A stretch of DNA of 64,000 bases from Hymenobacter mucosus (lineage in GTDB: Bacteria; Bacteroidota; Bacteroidia; Cytophagales; Hymenobacteraceae), in assembly GCF_900188255.1 (NCBI RefSeq), contig NZ_FZNS01000011.1, positions 1 to 64,000 of the forward strand. The letters run 5' to 3'. The position numbers and the translations under genes were made by a program. The stretch's first letter is position 1. Every line of letters begins with the position of its first letter. Below the pieces are notes generated by a model. It was not told the origin of the DNA. It saw only the letters and a program-made list of their open reading frames with translations, and did not search any database. Positions 59,598 through 64,000 of this stretch are shown here, piece after piece.

Positions 59598-59993
59598 ATG
59601 AATGACTACACTGCAATAGCAAACCGCCTTGGCTCTATAGCCCCACATATGCTGGATAAAAATCATCCTCTTCGCTTGGTTTTACATCATACGCCAGCTT
59701 ACCGCACTGTTTATTTCTTTGATGAAACAGGCGAATTAGACTATGCTGAGCAAGAGTTGACCCTTAGTCTAGACCAGTTGCACGCACATGACTTCGTAGT
59801 AGAAGGCCCGGCTGTGTTGTGTCCTCACATCGTCTCATTTGCTATCAACACTAGTATTGATGGGCAAAAAATAAGTTGCCGAACCCGTGTAAGTCGCGAG
59901 TTCTTACAGCAAACACATAACGTTTATATAAAAGAATGGATAAGCAAGCGAGTACTGCAAGACATCTATGATTTAAAAGAGCGCCACCCCTAG
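59598..59993 (+). CDS. Phage protein, unknown function
   Basis: The 131-residue protein (MNDYTAIANRLGSIAPHMLD; LRLVLHHTPAYRTVYFFDETGELDYAEQELTLSLDQLHAHDFVVEGP) is a mixed alpha/beta protein with several histidines. A terminator follows. No family is recognised. Confidence 0.55.
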   Translation: MNDYTAIANRLGSIAPHMLDKNHPLRLVLHHTPAYRTVYFFDETGELDYAEQELTLSLDQLHAHDFVVEGPAVLCPHIVSFAINTSIDGQKISCRTRVSREFLQQTHNVYIKEWISKRVLQDIYDLKERHP

Positions 59994-60017
59994 TCGCTTC
60001 TCTGCAAATTAGCCCCG

Positions 60018-60044
60018 CCCCACCTACACTGGTGGGGCTTTTTT
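60018..60044 (+). terminator. Rho-independent terminator before the capsid operon
   Basis: CCCCACC / GGTGGGG is a 7-bp stem with a 6-base loop, followed by CTTTTTT. It ends the accessory block just before the second 24-bp leader element. Confidence 0.8.
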
Positions 60045-60048
60045 ATGT

Positions 60049-60072
60049 CCCGCCCGATCCGTTCGACAACTT
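60049..60072 (+). repeat. Duplicated 24-bp leader element, copy 2
   Basis: Identical to the element before the small terminase gene. Its end lies 48 bases before the protease ATG. It follows a clear terminator, so it starts a new transcription or translation unit. Confidence 0.9.
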
Positions 60073-60120
60073 GACCCCCTCCTGTACCACGTAAGGCAGG
60101 GCAGGCGGGTAGGTTTGGGT

Positions 60121-60855
60121 ATGCAAAAGCAGAGCCTGCCTTACTTCCGCATCAAGGATATTGACACTACTGGTCGCACCGTACAGTTTTACGGTTCCGC
60201 TTTCGGGGTAGTCGATAGTGATGAAGACATTATGGTGAAGGGGGCCTTCACCAAAACGATTCAGGAGAACGGCCCTGCTTCTGGCCGCCCCCGCATTCAG
60301 CACCTTTCTCAGCACAACCGGCAAATCATCATTGGCAAGTTCACCGAGCTGGTCGAAGATGAGTTTGGCTTGCTGTGCACCTCGGTGCTGGCTGATAACG
60401 CCGATGGCAACGATGCCTTGGCCCTGTACGAGTTGAACGTGTACGAGCACTCCGTAGGGTTCAACACCATCAAGCAGGAATACGACAACACCACGGGCAT
60501 CCGTCGCTTGACGGAGGTAAAGCTGTGGGAGGTGTCGGCCGTCACGTGGGGGGCAAATGAAATGACCCCATTAGTAGGGATTAAATCCCTCAAGCTACCC
60601 GAGCAAATCGACTACCTGAATGGCCGCATGGACAAGCTGGTCAAGGCGTTGCGCACGGGCAATATGCAGGACTCGACTTACGAGAATATTGAGGTTGAAC
60701 TAGCCTCACTTCAAACCGCCTACAAAGAACTCTTCTCACTCCCTCCCACGCAGGAGCCGGCCCCGGTGGTCACTCCTTCACCCGTGGTAGACGAGCCGGC
60801 TGGGGCTGAACTGGTGGAGACCCTAAAAAAATCTCTCACTTTCCTCAACAACTAG
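60121..60855 (+). CDS. HK97-type prohead protease
   Basis: The 244-residue serine protease of family U35 has GSAFGVVDSDEDIMVKGAF, HLSQHNRQIIIGKF (likely catalytic His65), EHSVGFNT (likely Ser111) and LWEVSAVTWGANEMTPL with the acidic partner. The C-terminal ~70 residues are helical and proline-rich (LFSLPPTQEPAPVVTPSP) and may act as a scaffold-like extension. It cleaves the capsid delta domain during maturation. The ATG at 60121 is preferred over a TTG two codons upstream. Confidence 0.9.
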   Translation: MQKQSLPYFRIKDIDTTGRTVQFYGSAFGVVDSDEDIMVKGAFTKTIQENGPASGRPRIQHLSQHNRQIIIGKFTELVEDEFGLLCTSVLADNADGNDALALYELNVYEHSVGFNTIKQEYDNTTGIRRLTEVKLWEVSAVTWGANEMTPLVGIKSLKLPEQIDYLNGRMDKLVKALRTGNMQDSTYENIEVELASLQTAYKELFSLPPTQEPAPVVTPSPVVDEPAGAELVETLKKSLTFLNN

Positions 60856-60860
60856 CCATC

Positions 60861-62078
60861 ATGGCCGACGAGAACAAAGAGTATCTGCAAGTGAAGCAGG
60901 ACGTAGAAAAGCTTGGCAAAGACATTGACCAGAAGGTTAATGAGATCAACACCAAGGCGGAGAACGGCGAGAAGATTGCCAAGGAGGCAACCGCCGAAAT
61001 TCAAAAACTGGTAAAGCAGTACCAAGACCAGCAAGACCAGCTCGACCAGATGCAGGCAAAAGCCAATCGCAATCGGTTGAATGGCCTGTTTGGTGAGGAG
61101 CAGAAGATGCCTGCCGACCAGATTCGCGAAGCCCTCGAAAGCTCAGATGATTTCAAATCACTGCGCAGCAAAGGCAAGGGCCGCGCGGTGCTGGAGTTCC
61201 CCGAACTGAAAGCCACCCTGCTAACGCCTGCCGTGGCTCCCGGCACGGTGATTCAGCCTCAATACCAAGCGGGTATCGTAGCGCCCCCGTTGCGTTCGAC
61301 CATCTTGGATATTCTGGCAACGGCTCCGACCACGGCCAACACCATTCAGTACGTACGCGAGCAGGCCTACACCAGCAACGCCGCCTACGTAGCCGAAGGC
61401 CAGTTGAAGCCAGAGGATGACCTGACCCTGTCGGAAGAAACCGCCACGGTGCAGACGCTCGCCACCACCTTGCGCATTAGCAAGCAGTTGATGGACGACT
61501 TCCCTGCCTTGGTGGGCTACATCACGTCGCGCGCTCCCCGCAAGATGCAGTACGTGAAGGAAAACGCCATCCTGTTCGGTTCGGGTACGGGCGGGCAACT
61601 CGAAGGCATCACTACTGTTGCCTCGGCCTTCGCACCTGGCGCCGACATCATCGTGCAGGCTCCCAATAACTGGGACGTGTTGGCCGCCGCTGGCTTCCAA
61701 GCCACGATGGCGGAGTACATCGCCAACGGCGCCGTGATCCACTCGGCTGACTTGCTGATGCTCCAGCTGATGAAGGACAGCCAGAACCGCTACCTCTTCC
61801 CTGAGCTGCGGGAAACCGGCACCCTGAACGGGATGCGCGTAGCCGAAACCCACATGGCCGCCATGCGGGGCAAGTTCCTCGTGGGCGACTTTGCCTTGGG
61901 TGCTCAGTTGTTCCAGCGCCAAGGCATCACCATTGAGTTCTTCGATCAGGACCGTGATAACGTGGTACGCAACCTCATCACCATCCGTGTAGAGGAGCGT
62001 CACGCCCTGGCTACCTACCGTCCCGATGCCTTCGTGTACGGCACGTTTGCTGCCGCCAAAACCGACCTCGCTTCCTAA
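60861..62078 (+). CDS. HK97-type major capsid protein
   Basis: The 405-residue protein has an N-terminal coiled coil (about 1-75; VKQDVEKLGKDIDQKVNEINTKAENG, a scaffold or delta domain), then the HK97 fold: LLTPAVAPGTVIQPQYQAGIVAPPLRSTILDILATAPTTANTIQYVRE, ISKQLMDDFPALVGYITSRAPRKMQYVKENAILFGSGTGGQLEGI and FVYGTFAAAKTDL at the end. The delta domain is expected to be removed by the protease just upstream. It starts 5 bases after the protease stop. Confidence 0.93.
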   Translation: MADENKEYLQVKQDVEKLGKDIDQKVNEINTKAENGEKIAKEATAEIQKLVKQYQDQQDQLDQMQAKANRNRLNGLFGEEQKMPADQIREALESSDDFKSLRSKGKGRAVLEFPELKATLLTPAVAPGTVIQPQYQAGIVAPPLRSTILDILATAPTTANTIQYVREQAYTSNAAYVAEGQLKPEDDLTLSEETATVQTLATTLRISKQLMDDFPALVGYITSRAPRKMQYVKENAILFGSGTGGQLEGITTVASAFAPGADIIVQAPNNWDVLAAAGFQATMAEYIANGAVIHSADLLMLQLMKDSQNRYLFPELRETGTLNGMRVAETHMAAMRGKFLVGDFALGAQLFQRQGITIEFFDQDRDNVVRNLITIRVEERHALATYRPDAFVYGTFAAAKTDLAS

Positions 62079-62081
62079 GCC

Positions 62082-62315
62082 ATGAAGGTGACGCTGCTCA
62101 AAGACGTAGCCCTGCCGCATAACGGCACGCAGGACACCGCCCCAACCGGTCCGCCGGTTGTGGGCCAAGCCGGGCAAGTAGTAGACCTCTCCCCTGATTC
62201 GGTTGCCAAGGCCTTTATCAAGCGCAAGCTAGCCGTGGCCGTGGAGGAAAAGGAAGATAAGCCTGCCGACGCCCGCGCCACGAAGCCCGCCAAGGGCCCC
62301 ACGGAAACCAAGTAA
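62082..62315 (+). CDS. Small phage protein after the capsid
   Basis: The 77-residue protein begins KVTLLKDVALPHNGTQDTAP and holds VVDLSPDSVAKAFIKRKLAVAV, then a charged tail (KPADARATKPAKGP). In HK97-type head operons a gene here often encodes a head-joining accessory; the function is unknown. Confidence 0.55.
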   Translation: MKVTLLKDVALPHNGTQDTAPTGPPVVGQAGQVVDLSPDSVAKAFIKRKLAVAVEEKEDKPADARATKPAKGPTETK

Positions 62316-62320
62316 TCCTC

Positions 62321-62905
62321 ATGCCTACTGTTGTCGTCCTGTCTACTGCTGACCCTGTAACCGAACCCGTGACCGTGGCCGATGCCGTGGTTGAATGGCG
62401 CTTGGACTTGGTTGCGACAGATACGGACGAAGCAGCCCAGGCCGAACGTCGGTTAATTCAGCGCAAGCTAGCGGCCGCCCGCCAACTCGTAGAAGCCTAC
62501 ACGGGTCGCTACGTGGCGGGCGGCCAGACGCTGGAGTTGACCTTCCGCCTAGATGAGGAGTACAAGTTACCTACCGGGGCTGTCGCAACCGCCGTGCGCG
62601 GGTTTCACACGTCCCTTGCCTCTCTGGAAAACTTCCATTGGGTAGAGTACCTAAAAGGAAGCAGTGTAGAGCGGCAATGGCCCCTGGGGTATGCTGCCCA
62701 GCAGACCTACACAGTGACGGTAACCTTGCCCGAAACAGCTTCTTCGTTGTGCCCTGCTCTGATGCAGGAAGCCATCTTGGAGCTAGGGGCGGAGTTCTAC
62801 CGCAACCGCGAAACCAGCTCTGCGGCGGGTATTGTACCACGGGAACTACCGGTTAGCTACAAGGTGAAACTAGCGCCCCTGGTGCTGCATCCCGCTCTCT
62901 TCTAA
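62321..62905 (+). CDS. Head-tail connector protein (gp6-like)
   Basis: The 194-residue protein has AERRLIQRKLAAARQLVEAYTGRYVAGG and ASSLCPALMQEAILELGAEFYRNRETSS, the helical pattern of phage gp6-type connectors that dock to the portal. Its position after the capsid supports this. Its stop shares one base with the next start. Confidence 0.75.
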   Translation: MPTVVVLSTADPVTEPVTVADAVVEWRLDLVATDTDEAAQAERRLIQRKLAAARQLVEAYTGRYVAGGQTLELTFRLDEEYKLPTGAVATAVRGFHTSLASLENFHWVEYLKGSSVERQWPLGYAAQQTYTVTVTLPETASSLCPALMQEAILELGAEFYRNRETSSAAGIVPRELPVSYKVKLAPLVLHPALF

Positions 62906-63249
62906 TGGGACGCCTCGCCGCTGGGAGTCTTACTGAGCGCGTTACGCTCACCAACGCGTCGGCAGCCATTGAAGATGGGCAAGGCGGGTGGCTAGAGAGC
63001 GAGAGTGGTCCCGAATGGACCCGCACGGTACACGCGGAACGCAAGGTGCTGAGTGGGTCCGAAGCCCTCCGACTCGGGCAAGTACTCGGGGGAGAGGTTG
63101 CTCTCTACACGGTACGCTACACCGCCCGCGCTACTAGTGATACCCGGTTGACCACCAAAACTGGACAAACCTACAGTGTTCGCCACGTGGAGCATGATAC
63201 CCGGCGGGAGTTCTCGCTTCTAACCTGCGTGGACAATGGCCGGAATTAA
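62905..63249 (+). CDS. Head closure/head-tail adaptor protein (gp16-like)
   Basis: The 114-residue protein (MGRLAAGSLTERVTLTNASA; LGQVLGGEVALYTVRYTARATSDTRLTTKTGQTYSVRHVEHD) matches the small beta-barrel head closure proteins of SPP1 gp16 or HK97 type. The order connector, closure, gp10 is standard. It overlaps the next gene by 14 bases. Confidence 0.8.
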   Translation: MGRLAAGSLTERVTLTNASAAIEDGQGGWLESESGPEWTRTVHAERKVLSGSEALRLGQVLGGEVALYTVRYTARATSDTRLTTKTGQTYSVRHVEHDTRREFSLLTCVDNGRN

Positions 63250-63589
63250 CATCAAGGTCTCAGGAGTGGACCGGCTGATTCAAAAGCTACGCTTCTACCA
63301 AGTAGACAAGAAAGCGCGGGTAAAGGCCGTGGTCGGCAAGTACTTGCTGCTCATTGAATCCGAAGCCAAGCGCCGCGCCCCGGTAGATACGGGCCGGTTG
63401 CGGGCCTCGATTTACGCTGACCCCACCCCCGATGGGTTGGGCGGCCGGGTAGCAGTACAGGCCGAATACGCTATGTACGTCGAGCTAGGCACGCGACTAA
63501 TTCAAGCCCAGCCCTTCTTGTTCCCCGCTGCGGAAGCCTTACGCCCCGCTTATACCACGGACATCATTGCTGCTCTTAGAACCCGCTAA
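63236..63589 (+). CDS. HK97 gp10-like tail-completion protein
   Basis: The 117-residue protein reads GVDRLIQKLRFYQVDKKARVKAVVGKYLLLIESEAKRRAPVDTGRLRASIY then VAVQAEYAMYVELGTRLIQAQPFLFPAAEALRP, the signature of the gp10/Mu G family (APVDTGRLRASI and YVELGT). It completes the head-tail joint. Confidence 0.9.
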   Translation: MAGINIKVSGVDRLIQKLRFYQVDKKARVKAVVGKYLLLIESEAKRRAPVDTGRLRASIYADPTPDGLGGRVAVQAEYAMYVELGTRLIQAQPFLFPAAEALRPAYTTDIIAALRTR

Positions 63590-63590
63590 T

Positions 63591-63827
63591 ATGGCTGCCT
63601 TAGAACCACTCGCTATCACCATTGACACATCACAGGCCGATCAAGCTATTGATGCGCTTACCGCCAAGGCGGATACATTGATCGAAAAGCTAGAGCGCAT
63701 TAAAGCGTTTTCGCCTGAATCGGCGCGTGTGTTTATAGACCAGCCAAGCCCCGCCCAAATTGGAGAGGCATTACAATTCTACTATGACAGAATGGGTCGA
63801 GTTATCCCACCCCATAAAGCAGAGTAG
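63591..63827 (+). CDS. Small phage protein, unknown function
   Basis: The 78-residue protein starts MAALEPLAITIDTSQADQAI and has a coiled helix (LIEKLERIKAFSPESARVF). It has a one-base gap to its upstream neighbour. It might be a joining or tail accessory. Confidence 0.55.
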   Translation: MAALEPLAITIDTSQADQAIDALTAKADTLIEKLERIKAFSPESARVFIDQPSPAQIGEALQFYYDRMGRVIPPHKAE

Positions 63828-64000
63828 ATGAACCCAACCAAGTACATCCTTCCTGCTGTGTATGCCGCGCTCACCAGCCCCCCGCTGGCCGCTGTCGCAG
63901 GCGTGCAACCGAAGGTGTACCAGTACCTACCCAAGGGCTTCAAGGACGTCCTGTACGTGCAGATCAAACAACCCACCGCTACCAAAGAGCGCGGGGCCCA
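63828..64000 (+). CDS. Tail completion protein (DUF3168-like), start only
   Basis: The visible 57 residues read MNPTKYILPAVYAALTSPPL and VYQYLPKGFKDVLYVQIKQPTATKERGA. That fits the DUF3168/tail terminator family that follows gp10-like genes. The frame runs off the window. Confidence 0.65.
   Translation, partial: MNPTKYILPAVYAALTSPPLAAVAGVQPKVYQYLPKGFKDVLYVQIKQPTATKERGA

Larger units (their letters stand above)
33984..64000 (+). mobile_element. Tailed-phage prophage (HK97-type head), left 30 kb
   Basis: The element runs from the tRNA fragment through repressor, early, replication, packaging, head and head-tail joining genes, and continues past the window end. Nearly all genes are on the plus strand with tight spacing. 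No integrase, tail tape measure, lysis genes or right attachment site are in view, so they should be beyond base 64,000. Head genes are intact, but functionality cannot be judged. Confidence 0.92.

Noticed and set aside
50801..60072. The 24-bp repeat as a duplicated cos or pac site
   Set aside because: A second packaging site inside the head operon would cut the genome; both copies stand at a fixed distance from start codons, which fits a leader element better.
61221..62177. A 318-codon open frame on the minus strand across the capsid gene
   Set aside because: It is the reverse complement of the well-supported capsid gene in a GC-rich region, and its translation has no domain. Long antisense frames are common here.
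34077..64000. Diversity-generating retroelement, retron or toxin-antitoxin system in the prophage
   Set aside because: No reverse transcriptase, template/variable repeat or recognisable toxin-antitoxin pair was seen; the HTH genes at 43,936 and 55,303 have no toxin-like partner on the same strand.

Overview
The window looks like the chromosome of a Cytophagales-type Bacteroidota, most likely Hymenobacter or a close relative, carrying an integrated tailed phage. The support is two secreted proteins with C-terminal type IX sorting domains, a TonB-dependent receptor, LytS/LytTR regulation, weak ribosome binding sites with TTG and GTG alternatives, and TTTG-N19/20-TAnnTTTG promoters in the phage part. 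The assignment rests on recognised families only; no search was run.

Host part, about 1-33,980. The window opens in the last ~90 bases of a group II intron (domains V and VI) that splits umuC, and the 3' exon of umuC follows. Most later host genes are on the minus strand. They are a type IX-secreted subtilisin, a small lipoprotein, a LytTR regulator with its LytS-like kinase and a DUF7010-like membrane protein, an exported alpha/beta hydrolase, a PQQ-type sugar dehydrogenase, a sugar transferase, a GAF/HisKA/REC/Hpt hybrid kinase, a universal stress protein, two disordered polar proteins, an EndA-like nuclease with Calx-beta and lamin-tail domains, a fasciclin protein, two related PAS-less histidine kinases, an Npt-like transporter fused to HEAT repeats and a cyclic-nucleotide-binding domain, a YitT protein and a transglutaminase-like membrane protein. 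A TonB-dependent receptor and a small GNAT enzyme are on the plus strand. Many genes end in long hairpins, several serving convergent genes.

Prophage, about 33,984 to beyond the right edge. The left boundary is a 17-nt tRNA 3' end on the minus strand, still followed by what looks like its original terminator, but with no tRNA body. This is the expected picture of attL, with the intact tRNA and probably the integrase beyond base 64,000. Next come a divergent XRE repressor with paired operators, an early operon (HNH-like, KilA-N), a second operator-covered promoter, and about 9 kb of very small, often ATGA-overlapping genes that include a short cytosine-methyltransferase-like protein and MazG. 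A replication module (winged-helix initiator and DnaB-like ATPase) and more small genes lead to HNH, small and large terminase and portal. About 4 kb of accessory genes (cupin-like, ASCH, antisense HTH) separates portal from the MuF-type head protein. Prohead protease, HK97 capsid, connector, head closure, gp10-like and tail completion genes follow and run off the window.

The less ordinary signals are regulatory. Two antisense, excisionase-like HTH genes sit inside the phage operon, each facing its own array of repeated sites. A 24-bp element is duplicated exactly 48 bases upstream of the terminase start and of the protease start. A 63-bp leader is duplicated in front of two unrelated small genes.
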